From: an uncultured Pseudomonadales bacterium
Lineage (GTDB): Bacteria > Pseudomonadota > Gammaproteobacteria > Pseudomonadales > Azotimanducaceae
DNA: 32,758 nt
Reading direction: 5' to 3'
NCBI GenBank assembly: GCA_947258825.1
Contig: CAMYJX010000039.1
Location: forward strand, 1-32,758
Each line of letters begins with the position of its first letter. The stretch's first letter is position 1. The notes below the pieces were generated by a model. That model worked only from the letters and a program-made list of their open reading frames with translations, searched no databases and was not told the origin of the DNA. Below, in pieces: positions 22,432-30,380 of this stretch. The position numbers and the translations under genes are program-made.

Positions 22432-24876
22432 ATGGCATCCATCCAATCATTGGGGGTTGGTTCCGGCCTTCTGACGTCGGAACTGGTTGAAGACATCATC
22501 AGTGCCGAGCGCGAGGCCACGGATCTTCGCATCAGCGCGGAAAAGGCCGAGTTCGAGGCACGCATCTCCGCCTACGGGTCGATTAACAGCACCCTTGAAC
22601 AGCTCAACAGCGCAGCTGCGGGCCTGAGCAGCTCCCGCGATCTGCTAATCAACAACGTCATCTCCAGCGACGAATCTGCTGTTTCCGCATCGGCATCCCC
22701 TCAGGCCAAACCCGGGGTGCACTCTGTTGAGGTGATATCCCTTGCCCGTAGCCACACGCTTGCCAGTCCCCGCTTCGAAGACATCGACAGCCTTGTGGGC
22801 GATGGTTCCCTGACCATCCGATTCGGAACCACGACTCTCGACGAGGACGGCGCCTATGTGAGCTTCGAAGAGAACGCGGATCGGGCGGCGGCCAGCATTA
22901 CCATCGATGAGTCCAACAACACGCTTACCGGAATCAGGGATACGATCAATGAGGCGGGGATCGGCATCGTCGCCAGCATCGTCAACGATGGCGACGGCTA
23001 CGTGCTGGCCCTCAGCTCCGAAAGCAGCGGCGAAGCGCAGAGCATGGAGATCAGCGTCACCGAGGGTGCGAGTCCCGGACTATCGGCCCTGGCCTTCAAC
23101 GCTACGGCCAGCGAGGCGGGCGTGAATCTGACCCAGACGGTAGCCGCACAGGACGCCCGGCTGATCATCGATGGCATACCCATACGCCGTGAAAGCAATA
23201 CGGTGTCCGAGGTCATCGACGGCGTAACGTTCAACGCGCTTGCCGTGAATCTGGACGCGCCGGTATCCGTGACGATTGCCCAGGACACCGATGGAATCGT
23301 CGAAAAAATGCAGGAATTCGTCGATGCCTACAACAGCGTCAAAGACCTGGCCGACGAGCTGACCGCCTTTGATGAGGATTCCGCATCCGGCGGGCTGCTG
23401 ATGGGCGATTCCACTCTCCGTGGCATTCGATCACAGATGCGGCGGCTGCTCAGCAGCACGGTGGCTGGGTTAGAGGCCGGCAGCGTACGATCGCTGGTGG
23501 ATCTTGGAATTACCACCAACCAGAACAATGGCTACCGTCTGCAGCTGGACAGCGAGCGCCTGGTGGAGGCGCTGCAGACCGACCCCGACGCGGTTTCCGC
23601 GTTGCTGGCCGACGACAAGCAGGCGTCTGACGACCTGGTTCGGTTTACCAGCTTCCAGCGGGATACCTCGGCTGGCGATTATCCGGTAGAGATCACGCAG
23701 ATGGCAACTCAGGGCTACCTGCACGGCGCTGCTACCCCCGGTCTGGCCGGCCCCATCAACATCGACGACGACAACGATTCGCTTTTTGTGCTGCTGGACG
23801 GCACCACGGCCGGCCCCATCACCATCGCTCAGGGCGAATACGCGGATGGCACGGCCCTGGCTCAGCAGCTGCAGACCCAGATCAACGCGCACAGCTCGCT
23901 GGTGGCAGCCGGCAAAAGCGTCTCGGTGCTCTATAACGACGTTGACCAGCGGCTTGAGCTGACTTCGTCGCGTTTCGGCAGTCAGTCCCAGGTGGGTATC
24001 ACCTCTGCCGATGTCAACATGACCGCGACGCTTGGGCTGGCCGTTGACACCGGAGAAGAGACCGCGGGCGTAGACGTTGCGGGAACCATCAACGGCCTGG
24101 AGGGCATTGGTGCGGGTCAGTTTCTGAGCCTGCCGCTGGGTCCTGTTGCGGCGACCTCCGGATACTTTCGGGGTGAAAGCATCGACGGGTTCGATACGCC
24201 GCCGCTGACTCTGGATGCCTCGAATTCCACGTTCGGCATTTCGGTGAACGGGGTAACCTCGAATACCATCGCGCTGAGTCAAGGCGACTACGACTCCGGG
24301 ACCGACCTTGCCGCCGAGCTGGAAGCCCGGATCAACGCCGATGCCAATCTCGCTGCGGCTGGAGCTGAAGTATCGGTTTCCTATGATGGGGTCAACAAAC
24401 GCTTCGTGGTCACCAGCACTGCGGACGGCGTAGATTCCAGCATCAGCTTCACCGATGTTCCGGCACCTACATCAACGGCGCTCGGCTTCGCTGTGGGCGC
24501 CGGTACGTCCGGCAAAGCGGAAACGAGCGTGTCGGATGCGGCGGGCGGGGTGCAGATACAGGTGCTCGGGGGTGATGCGGGTCCTCGTGGAACCGTCACC
24601 CTGGTTCGTGGCGCCATGAACCAGTTTCAGCGCTATCTGGACTCCGTGGTGCGCTTCGACGGCACCCTGGCCAACAAGGTCGACAGCCTCGAGGCTCGGA
24701 TGGCGGATCTGGATGAAGAGAGCGCCGATTTCGATAAGCGTATGGATTTGCTTGAAGAGCGCCTGCGTTTGCAGTTCGCTGCTGCGGATTCGCTGATCTC
24801 TCAGCTGAACAGTACCAGCGAGTATCTCGATCAACAGCTCTCGACCTTGCCGGGCTACTCGAGAGACCAGGACTGA
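22432..24876 (+). CDS. fliD: Filament cap protein FliD (HAP2), enlarged
   Basis: An 814-residue FliD, against about 470 in enterics. The N-terminal FliD domain has SIQSLGVGSGLLTSELVEDIISAE and a coiled start. A flagellin-IN-type block (LDEDGAYVSFEEN to IRDTINEAGIGIVASIVNDG) and VDAYNSVKDLADEL follow. The C-terminus has FQRYLDSVVRFDGTLANKVDSLEARMADLDEESADFDKRMDLLEERLRLQF, a standard coiled D0. Two tandem ~105-residue segments (about residues 443-548 and 594-700) are clearly related: each has GxYxxGTxLAxxLxxxINA, LxAAG, VSVxY and an LGxAVxxG end. FliD caps the filament and folds incoming flagellin. Ribosome-binding site is weak. Confidence 0.95.
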   Translation: MASIQSLGVGSGLLTSELVEDIISAEREATDLRISAEKAEFEARISAYGSINSTLEQLNSAAAGLSSSRDLLINNVISSDESAVSASASPQAKPGVHSVEVISLARSHTLASPRFEDIDSLVGDGSLTIRFGTTTLDEDGAYVSFEENADRAAASITIDESNNTLTGIRDTINEAGIGIVASIVNDGDGYVLALSSESSGEAQSMEISVTEGASPGLSALAFNATASEAGVNLTQTVAAQDARLIIDGIPIRRESNTVSEVIDGVTFNALAVNLDAPVSVTIAQDTDGIVEKMQEFVDAYNSVKDLADELTAFDEDSASGGLLMGDSTLRGIRSQMRRLLSSTVAGLEAGSVRSLVDLGITTNQNNGYRLQLDSERLVEALQTDPDAVSALLADDKQASDDLVRFTSFQRDTSAGDYPVEITQMATQGYLHGAATPGLAGPINIDDDNDSLFVLLDGTTAGPITIAQGEYADGTALAQQLQTQINAHSSLVAAGKSVSVLYNDVDQRLELTSSRFGSQSQVGITSADVNMTATLGLAVDTGEETAGVDVAGTINGLEGIGAGQFLSLPLGPVAATSGYFRGESIDGFDTPPLTLDASNSTFGISVNGVTSNTIALSQGDYDSGTDLAAELEARINADANLAAAGAEVSVSYDGVNKRFVVTSTADGVDSSISFTDVPAPTSTALGFAVGAGTSGKAETSVSDAAGGVQIQVLGGDAGPRGTVTLVRGAMNQFQRYLDSVVRFDGTLANKVDSLEARMADLDEESADFDKRMDLLEERLRLQFAAADSLISQLNSTSEYLDQQLSTLPGYSRDQD

Positions 24877-24890
24877 TGGACGCCGGCCCG

Positions 24891-24911
24891 AAAACTTTCT
24901 GCTCAAGTTTT
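24891..24911. repeat. 7-bp perfect inverted repeat upstream of fliS
   Basis: AAAACTT (24891-24897) and AAGTTTT (24905-24911) with a 7-nt centre lie 14 bp after the fliD stop. It may form a weak AT-rich hairpin or act as an operator. A possible but poor sigma-70 box pair (TTGACC at 24910, TAAATA at 24931, spacer 15) overlaps it. Confidence 0.35.
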
Positions 24912-24961
24912 GACCGTTGCGACCGCTATCTAAATATGAATGCAGTGGGAAAGGAATCCTT

Positions 24962-25360
24962 GTGAACAGCGCCATAGCTCAATATCAGAAACTGAACGTG
25001 CAGACCGGAATTGAGGGCGCCAGCCCGCACCGGCTCATCGATATGCTTCTGGACGGCGCCCGCACGCAACTGCAGCGGGCGGAAGGTTGCATCGCTCACG
25101 GAGACATCGAGGGCCGTACCAAGGCGATCAGCAAAACGGTCTCGATCATTACCGGCCTGCAGGCGTCCCTGGATCATGACCAGGGTGGTGAGCTCTCGGC
25201 CAATCTGGATGCGCTTTACGACTACATGCAGCGGCGGCTTTTCCGGGCGAACGCGGATAACGATTCCGCTGCTGTCGTAGAGGTTGTCGACCTGTTGAAC
25301 ACCCTGCACGCAGCATGGGACGCCATCGGCGATCAGGTTTCCCAGCATGAGCATGGCTGA
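24962..25360 (+). CDS. fliS: Flagellin export chaperone FliS
   Basis: A 132-residue helical protein of normal FliS length. The start NSAIAQYQKLNVQTGIEGASPHRLIDMLLDGA is diagnostic, followed by ISKTVSIITGLQASLDHDQGGELSANLDALYDYMQRRL. FliS binds the flagellin C-terminus and keeps it unfolded until export. The GTG at 24962 is preferred: AAGGA (24951-24955) gives correct spacing and the homology begins there. The longer frame from 24917 has no family support. It overlaps the next small gene by 14 bp. Confidence 0.94.
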   Translation: MNSAIAQYQKLNVQTGIEGASPHRLIDMLLDGARTQLQRAEGCIAHGDIEGRTKAISKTVSIITGLQASLDHDQGGELSANLDALYDYMQRRLFRANADNDSAAVVEVVDLLNTLHAAWDAIGDQVSQHEHG

Positions 25361-25622
25361 TAGTTCCATCGATAGCGTGCTGGCCAGGCTCGGCAGCGCA
25401 ATCTCCCGGGGAGACGCGTTGACGGCCTTGCGCCGGGCTCAGGAACTGGAGACGCTGGTCCGCCGGTTGCCTGGACATGTGCTGCCGCAAGTGCGAGACA
25501 GGCTTGCCGTTGTCACCTCGAGCGCGGAGCGGCTGCGTAGCAGCTGCGCGGCGGCGGTGAAGGACTCCCGCCGGCAACGTCAAAGCGTTGTCGCGTACCG
25601 AAAGCTTGCCGAGCGGGTCTGA
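25347..25622 (+). CDS. Small helical protein in FliT position
   Basis: A 91-residue, Arg/Ala/Leu-rich protein predicted to be all helix (ALRRAQELETLVRRLP, VRDRLAVVTSSAERLRSSCAAA). It overlaps the fliS end by 14 bp and lies ahead of fleQ, the place taken by fliT-like chaperone genes in Pseudomonas and relatives. FliT-type proteins are short, helical and poorly conserved and chaperone FliD. Identity with FliT is inferred from size, overlap and position, not from a motif. Start could be the ATG at 25347 or 25353. Confidence 0.7.
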   Translation: MSMADSSIDSVLARLGSAISRGDALTALRRAQELETLVRRLPGHVLPQVRDRLAVVTSSAERLRSSCAAAVKDSRRQRQSVVAYRKLAERV

Positions 25623-25651
25623 CGCGGAACCACCGGATACCCGTCGAAAAT

Positions 25652-25679
25652 TTGACAAGCCACTGATCGCAGCTTTACT
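25652..25679 (+). promoter_or_regulatory. Possible sigma-70 promoter for fleQ
   Basis: A perfect TTGACA (25652-25657) is followed after 16 nt by TTTACT (25674-25679), which matches TATAAT at 4 of 6 bases. It is the best housekeeping-type promoter in the 87-bp gap before fleQ. A class I regulator transcribed by sigma-70 would fit the Pseudomonas model. Confidence 0.45.
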
Positions 25680-25704
25680 TCCCGTGAGACATCAACGGTG
25701 AAGT
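25677..25704. repeat. Inverted repeat just upstream of fleQ
   Basis: ACTTC-CCGT (25677-25685) pairs with ACGG-T-GAAGT (25695-25704): nine pairs with one bulged T and a 9-nt loop. It ends 5 nt before the fleQ ATG and overlaps the putative -10 box. It may be an operator, or an RNA hairpin if transcription starts further upstream. No strong Shine-Dalgarno is visible outside it. Confidence 0.5.
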
Positions 25705-25709
25705 AGAGC

Positions 25710-27041
25710 ATGGCTGAACTTACGGTAGGAGTCGTTACTGACGATCCGGTGCTCGAGGCACGGCTGCGGCTTTGTCTCGAGTTCATGGGCGAGACCGTAG
25801 TTCAGAACGAGCCTGAGATACTCGTCGCTGGTTCCAGCAGTGATGGTACTTACCCGGAAATTCAATCAGCAGGTCGGCCGGTAATCTTCGTCGGCCGCGC
25901 AGAGCCCCCTGGCTGCGAAGAACGTGTTGGCTGGCAGGCGGAGCCGTTGCGCCTGCAGCAGATGCAGGCTGCGCTTCACAAAGCCTATGCCTATCACAGG
26001 CAGGTGAAGGCGGGTTCGGCAGCTGAGGCCACGCTTTTCCCATCGGTTAGTGGAGACAGCGGGCCGATGGTTCGTGTTCGTGGTCTTATGGCCAAAGTCT
26101 TCGATAACGACTCCACCGTGCTGATCACCGGTGAGTCGGGCACCGGCAAGGAGGTGGTGGCGCGGGCGATTCATGAAGCGTCCGGCCGTTGCTCCGGACC
26201 TTTCGTTCCAGTGAACTGCGGGGCCATTCCCGCTGAGCTTCTGGAAAGCGAACTGTTCGGCTACGAGCGGGGTGCATTTACCGGCGCGGTTACCGAAAAG
26301 GCGGGTCGTTTTGAACTGGCTGCCGGCGGCACGCTCTTTCTCGACGAAATCGGAGACATGCCTTTGCCCATGCAGGTGAAGGTGCTTCGGGCGATCCAGG
26401 ATCGCAGCTTCGAGCGGGTGGGCGGCGTCCAGACCCGTCACGCGGATGTTCGAATCATCGCGGCCACCCATCAGGATCTGGAAGCCATGATCGCCGCTGG
26501 AAAATTCCGTGAAGATCTGTACTACCGGCTGAACGTTTTTCCCATCGCTCTGCCTCCTCTGCGGGACCGAGTCGATGACATTCCGGCACTGATCAACGGC
26601 ATATCCGCGCAGATACTCAACGAGCAGGGTCTGCAGGTTCGCCTGACCCTGGATGCGATCCATGCGGTCAGTGGCTATTCCTGGCCCGGCAACGTCCGCG
26701 AGCTCAAGAACCTCCTCGAAAGGCTGGCCATCGAGTTCCCCAACGAGCTGGTCTCAGTAAAAGATATACCCGCGCGGTTTCTCTCGACCGGGGCGTCGAT
26801 GGAGAAAGTGCCAGCAGCGGGACTGGAGGTGGTGCCCGAACCAGGCGCGCCAGCACGATTACCGGTCAACGGGGTCGACCTCAAGGACTATCTGTCGCGC
26901 CTGGAGCGATCGCTCATCGAGCAGGCCCTCAAGGACACGAACTCGATTGTAGCGCGTGCCGCGGACAGGCTGCATATCCGCCGGACCACGCTGGTGGAAA
27001 AGATGCGCAAGTATGGCATCGAACGTGGGAGCGCTTCATGA
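25710..27041 (+). CDS. fleQ: Sigma-54 activator, flagellar master regulator FleQ/FlrA
   Basis: A 443-residue regulator: FleQ-type N-terminal domain without phospho-acceptor (about 1-108), AAA+ domain and Fis-type C-terminal HTH (VARAADRLHIRRTTLVEKMRKYGI). Walker A is GESGTGKE (141-148), the sigma-54 contact loop GAFTGA is intact and Walker B is TLFLDEIGDM. It should activate sigma-54 flagellar promoters such as that of flgB. The c-di-GMP-binding LFRS motif of FleQ reads LFPS (109-112), and the Arg-Asn after Walker A reads Arg152-Ala153. Both suggest weakened c-di-GMP control. Its stop overlaps the next regulator (ATGA), leaving no room for a fleS kinase gene. Confidence 0.93.
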   Translation: MAELTVGVVTDDPVLEARLRLCLEFMGETVVQNEPEILVAGSSSDGTYPEIQSAGRPVIFVGRAEPPGCEERVGWQAEPLRLQQMQAALHKAYAYHRQVKAGSAAEATLFPSVSGDSGPMVRVRGLMAKVFDNDSTVLITGESGTGKEVVARAIHEASGRCSGPFVPVNCGAIPAELLESELFGYERGAFTGAVTEKAGRFELAAGGTLFLDEIGDMPLPMQVKVLRAIQDRSFERVGGVQTRHADVRIIAATHQDLEAMIAAGKFREDLYYRLNVFPIALPPLRDRVDDIPALINGISAQILNEQGLQVRLTLDAIHAVSGYSWPGNVRELKNLLERLAIEFPNELVSVKDIPARFLSTGASMEKVPAAGLEVVPEPGAPARLPVNGVDLKDYLSRLERSLIEQALKDTNSIVARAADRLHIRRTTLVEKMRKYGIERGSAS

Positions 27042-28315
27042 GCGCCGGCATCCTTGTCGTATCGAAGACAGAAACCGACGGCCGATTGCTCTGCGAGCAG
27101 CTCAGCGCCGGGGGGTTTCGATCTGAATGCGTGACTGATACCGAGCAGGCCCTGGCCCATCTGGCTCGGCGTGATCTGGGTTTGTGCCTCAGTCATGCTC
27201 GACACGCGTCCAGCCTGCTGCCTGAAGTCCGGCTGGCAGCACCCTGTTTCCCCGTAGTGGTGCTCGATGAGCACGAGAACGTTGCAACCGCGGTTGAGGT
27301 GATGCGCGGTGGTGCAGCGGACTATCTCAGCTCGGCGGTAAGCGCCGAAGCGTTGCTGGACAAGGTAAATCAACACCTGAAGGAGGAGGCAGCAGGCGAC
27401 GTGATCAACACGTCTGCGGCATCCCGTCGCACTTTCGACCTGGCGGCTCGGGTGGCTCGAACCGATGTGTCGGTGCTGATCTCGGGAGATAGCGGCGTCG
27501 GCAAGGAAGTCGTTGCCCGCTTTATTCACCAGCAGTCTGCCCGCCGCGACAGGCCGTTCGTGGCCATCAACTGTGCCGCCATCCCCGAGAACATGCTGGA
27601 AGCGATACTGTTCGGGCACGTCAAGGGCGCCTTTACCGGCGCCCATCAGAGCCAGCCTGGCAAGTTCGAGATTGCGAGTGGCGGCACGCTGCTGCTCGAT
27701 GAGATATCAGAAATGCCCCTGTCTTTGCAGGCCAAGCTGCTGCGCGTGCTGCAGGAGCGGGAAGTAGAGCGCGTTGGCGCAAAGGCGCCGGTAGCGGTGA
27801 ACGTGCGGGTGCTGGCGACCACTAATGTCGATATTCGTACAGCGGTGTCGGAAGGACGCTTCCGCGAAGATCTGTTCTATCGGTTGAGCGTTTTTCCGCT
27901 GCAGCTGGCTCCGCTGCGAGAGCGGGTTGAAGACGTTGAAGCCCTGGCAAGGCACTTCATTGCCAAACATGTGACGCCCGGCGAGTCGGCCCCGGAGCTG
28001 TCCACGGCTGCCCTCGTGGCGTTGCGAGCGTATCCCTGGCCGGGCAACGTCAGAGAGCTGGAAAACGCGGTGCAGCGAGCCCTGGTGATGCGTACCGGGG
28101 CCAGCCTGCAGGCGGAAGATTTCGGGCTGATGCCCCAGGCAACAACCCAGGATGGCCTTTCGGCGCGGGTGTTGGGCGCGGAAGGGGAGATGATACTCGC
28201 CGCCCTCAAAGCAAACGGCGGCCGGCGGCGACAGACGGCCCGGGAGCTGGGGGTGAGTGAGCGGACGCTGCGCTACAAGCTGCAGCGACTCAGAGAACAA
28301 GGCGTGGAGGTTTAG
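27038..28315 (+). CDS. fleR: Sigma-54 activator FleR/FlrC-like with degenerate receiver domain
   Basis: A 425-residue NtrC-family activator: receiver fold (about 1-118), AAA+ domain with [14 protein letters not shown] and LLLDEISEM all intact, and Fis-type HTH ([21 protein letters not shown]). The receiver is recognisable at [11 protein letters not shown]. However, its key residues are gone: the acidic pair is Ser9-Lys10, the phospho-Asp position is His53, the Thr position is Asp77 and the Lys position is Ser99. Normal FleR/FlrC is phosphorylated by FleS/FlrB, whose gene usually lies between fleQ and fleR; here it is absent. It probably works without phosphorylation, activating middle flagellar genes. 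It leads directly into fliE. Confidence 0.85.
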   Translation: MSAGILVVSKTETDGRLLCEQLSAGGFRSECVTDTEQALAHLARRDLGLCLSHARHASSLLPEVRLAAPCFPVVVLDEHENVATAVEVMRGGAADYLSSAVSAEALLDKVNQHLKEEAAGDVINTSAASRRTFDLAARVARTDVSVLISGDSGVGKEVVARFIHQQSARRDRPFVAINCAAIPENMLEAILFGHVKGAFTGAHQSQPGKFEIASGGTLLLDEISEMPLSLQAKLLRVLQEREVERVGAKAPVAVNVRVLATTNVDIRTAVSEGRFREDLFYRLSVFPLQLAPLRERVEDVEALARHFIAKHVTPGESAPELSTAALVALRAYPWPGNVRELENAVQRALVMRTGASLQAEDFGLMPQATTQDGLSARVLGAEGEMILAALKANGGRRRQTARELGVSERTLRYKLQRLREQGVEV

Positions 28316-28320
28316 CGACC

Positions 28321-28683
28321 ATGGCTGATCAGATCATATCCGGCGTTGGCGCCATGCGCGCGGACGTCAACAGCGTTCTCAACCAGATGCGTGCCATCAG
28401 AGAGCAGACGCAGGCGGAACTGAATGTGAACGTTCGGGAAGTCACTTCCGGGGAGCGTTCGGATGCCAGCTTCTCGGCGTTGTTCCGATCCGCGGTTGAT
28501 ACGGTGGCTGAAACCCAGAACGAAGCCAGCGCCAAAGCGGAAGCTTTCTCGCGGGGCGAAACCAAAGACCTGGTGGGCGTAATGATCGCGCAGCAGAAAT
28601 CCAGCGTTGCCTTTCAGGCGCTGACACAGGTACGTAATCGAGTGGTGTCCGCGTATCAGGACATCATGAACATGCCCATCTGA
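28321..28683 (+). CDS. fliE: Flagellar hook-basal body protein FliE
   Basis: A 120-residue protein of usual length. The C-terminal block FSRGETKDLVGVMIAQQKSSVAFQALTQVRNRVVSAYQDIMNMPI is the FliE signature. The N-terminal 50 residues are variable. FliE joins the MS-ring to the first rod subunit FlgB and is among the earliest exported proteins. It starts 5 bp after the fleR-like stop and is followed by fliF after 23 bp. No sigma-54 box was found in front of it, unlike the separate fliE promoter known in Pseudomonas. Confidence 0.94.
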   Translation: MADQIISGVGAMRADVNSVLNQMRAIREQTQAELNVNVREVTSGERSDASFSALFRSAVDTVAETQNEASAKAEAFSRGETKDLVGVMIAQQKSSVAFQALTQVRNRVVSAYQDIMNMPI

Positions 28684-28706
28684 TCGAGAGGCTGGAGAAC
28701 TGACCC

Positions 28707-30380
28707 ATGGCTGAACTACCCCTCGACAACAGGGCGCCCGGAGCTGCCGGCGTCGCGCTGCCTGGCGGCGACTTCCTTCGCGCCGCCTCGGGCTTACCTC
28801 TGGTGCGCCAGCTGGTGCTGCTGTTTGCCATCGCCGGCAGCGTCGCGCTCGCCGTTGTGGCGGTGCTCTGGATGCGCACGCCCGATTATCGGCCGGTGAC
28901 CGCCATCACCTCTGCTCATCAGGCCAACGAGATCGTTGAAGTGCTGAGCACCGAAGGGATACCCCATCGGATCGACGATCGGAGCGGCATGGTTCTGGTG
29001 CCGCAGAACAGCTTGTATGAGGCCCGAATGAAACTGGCCGGCGCCGGCAGCGTCGATGGTCGGCAGCTGGGCTATGAGCTGCTCGATGCGGATCAGGGCT
29101 TCGGAGTGAGCCAGTTCATGGAGCTGGCACGCCATCGGCGCAGCGTTGAGGGAGAGCTGGCGAGAAGCATCGCCACGGTCAACTCGATACAGAGCGCCCG
29201 GGTGCTGCTGGCGACGCCGAAATCTACGACGTTTCTTCGAGATCGACGTCTGCCCACAGCGTCGGTCACCGTGAAGCTTGTGCCGGGCCAGATGCTGACC
29301 GCTGCGCAGGTGAAGGGCATAACCAATCTCGTTGCCGGCGCGGTTCCCGAGTTGACGCCGGAAAACGTGGCAGTGGTCGATCAATCCGGCAAGCTGTTGT
29401 CCGGCAGCGACGAGGACGAAGCGCTGGAACAGTCTGAACGTCAGCTCAAGTACGTGGCGCGGATAGAAAAGCAGCTGCAGGAGAAGATCGGCAACATTCT
29501 GCTGCCGACGGTAGGTCCCAACAGGTTCAGCGCTGAGGTTTCTGCAGAGGTGGACTTTACCAGGTCGGAGGAAGCCGAGGAGCTGTACAACCCGGATCTG
29601 CCGGCGCTGCGCAGCGAGGCGCTCATGAACGAGGAGCAGGGAAGCGACCCGGCGACCGAGGGCGTGCCCGGTACCTTGACCAATCAGCCGCCGGAAACGC
29701 AGCCGATCGTGGAAGGCAACATGGACGATGCGGCTCTGGCGAACCGACGCTCTCGCAGCCAGAGCACGCGCAACTACGAGCTCGATCGGACGGTCAGCTA
29801 TACCCAGCATGCCGTTGGGTCTCTGACACGGGTAACGGTATCCGTCGTTGTCGATGATCTGAAATCGATTAACGCGGAGACCGGCGCAACCGAGAGCGCA
29901 CCGTGGGCTGAAGAGGAGCTGGCGCGCCTGACGACGCTCGTCAAGAACGCCGTCGGCTACAACGCCGCCCGCGGAGACATGGTAACCGTCGTCAACAGCG
30001 CCTTTTTCAGCGAGACGTTGGAGGTAGCCGAAACCGCCCCGTTCTGGACCGAAAGCTGGTTCTTCGAGCTGCTCAAGCTGGTGCTTGGCGGCTTGGTGCT
30101 GCTGGCGCTGGCGCTCGGGTTTTTGCGGCCGCTGTTCAGAAATCTCAGTCAGGCCGGTGCGGTGGTTGAGGAGCAGCAGCGGCTTGCGCGGCTTGAAGCT
30201 CGCGCGGCGGCGGAAGCGGCTCAGGGTGTCGGTCTGCCGGCCCTGGCTGGCGCCGGTACTGGCGCGTTGCCGGCGGGTGCCGGCTACACCGGCAAGGTAG
30301 AGACGGTCCGGGGTCTCGTGGAACAGGATCCGGGACGGGTAGCGCAGGTGGTCAAGCATTGGGTATCGACGGATGAGTGA
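28707..30380 (+). CDS. fliF: Flagellar MS-ring protein FliF
   Basis: A 557-residue inner-membrane protein. First membrane segment LVLLFAIAGSVALAVVAVLWM (about 33-53), periplasmic ring-building domains with GIPHRIDDRSGMVLVP, LGYELLDADQGFGVSQFMELARHRRSVEGELARSI and VKLVPGQMLTAAQVKGITNLVAGAVPEL. The second membrane segment (about 452-474) is followed by a cytosolic tail ending VRGLVEQDPGRVAQVVKHWVS, the FliG-binding end. It forms the base on which the motor and export gate are built. Its stop overlaps the fliG start by 8 nt. Confidence 0.96.
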   Translation: MAELPLDNRAPGAAGVALPGGDFLRAASGLPLVRQLVLLFAIAGSVALAVVAVLWMRTPDYRPVTAITSAHQANEIVEVLSTEGIPHRIDDRSGMVLVPQNSLYEARMKLAGAGSVDGRQLGYELLDADQGFGVSQFMELARHRRSVEGELARSIATVNSIQSARVLLATPKSTTFLRDRRLPTASVTVKLVPGQMLTAAQVKGITNLVAGAVPELTPENVAVVDQSGKLLSGSDEDEALEQSERQLKYVARIEKQLQEKIGNILLPTVGPNRFSAEVSAEVDFTRSEEAEELYNPDLPALRSEALMNEEQGSDPATEGVPGTLTNQPPETQPIVEGNMDDAALANRRSRSQSTRNYELDRTVSYTQHAVGSLTRVTVSVVVDDLKSINAETGATESAPWAEEELARLTTLVKNAVGYNAARGDMVTVVNSAFFSETLEVAETAPFWTESWFFELLKLVLGGLVLLALALGFLRPLFRNLSQAGAVVEEQQRLARLEARAAAEAAQGVGLPALAGAGTGALPAGAGYTGKVETVRGLVEQDPGRVAQVVKHWVSTDE

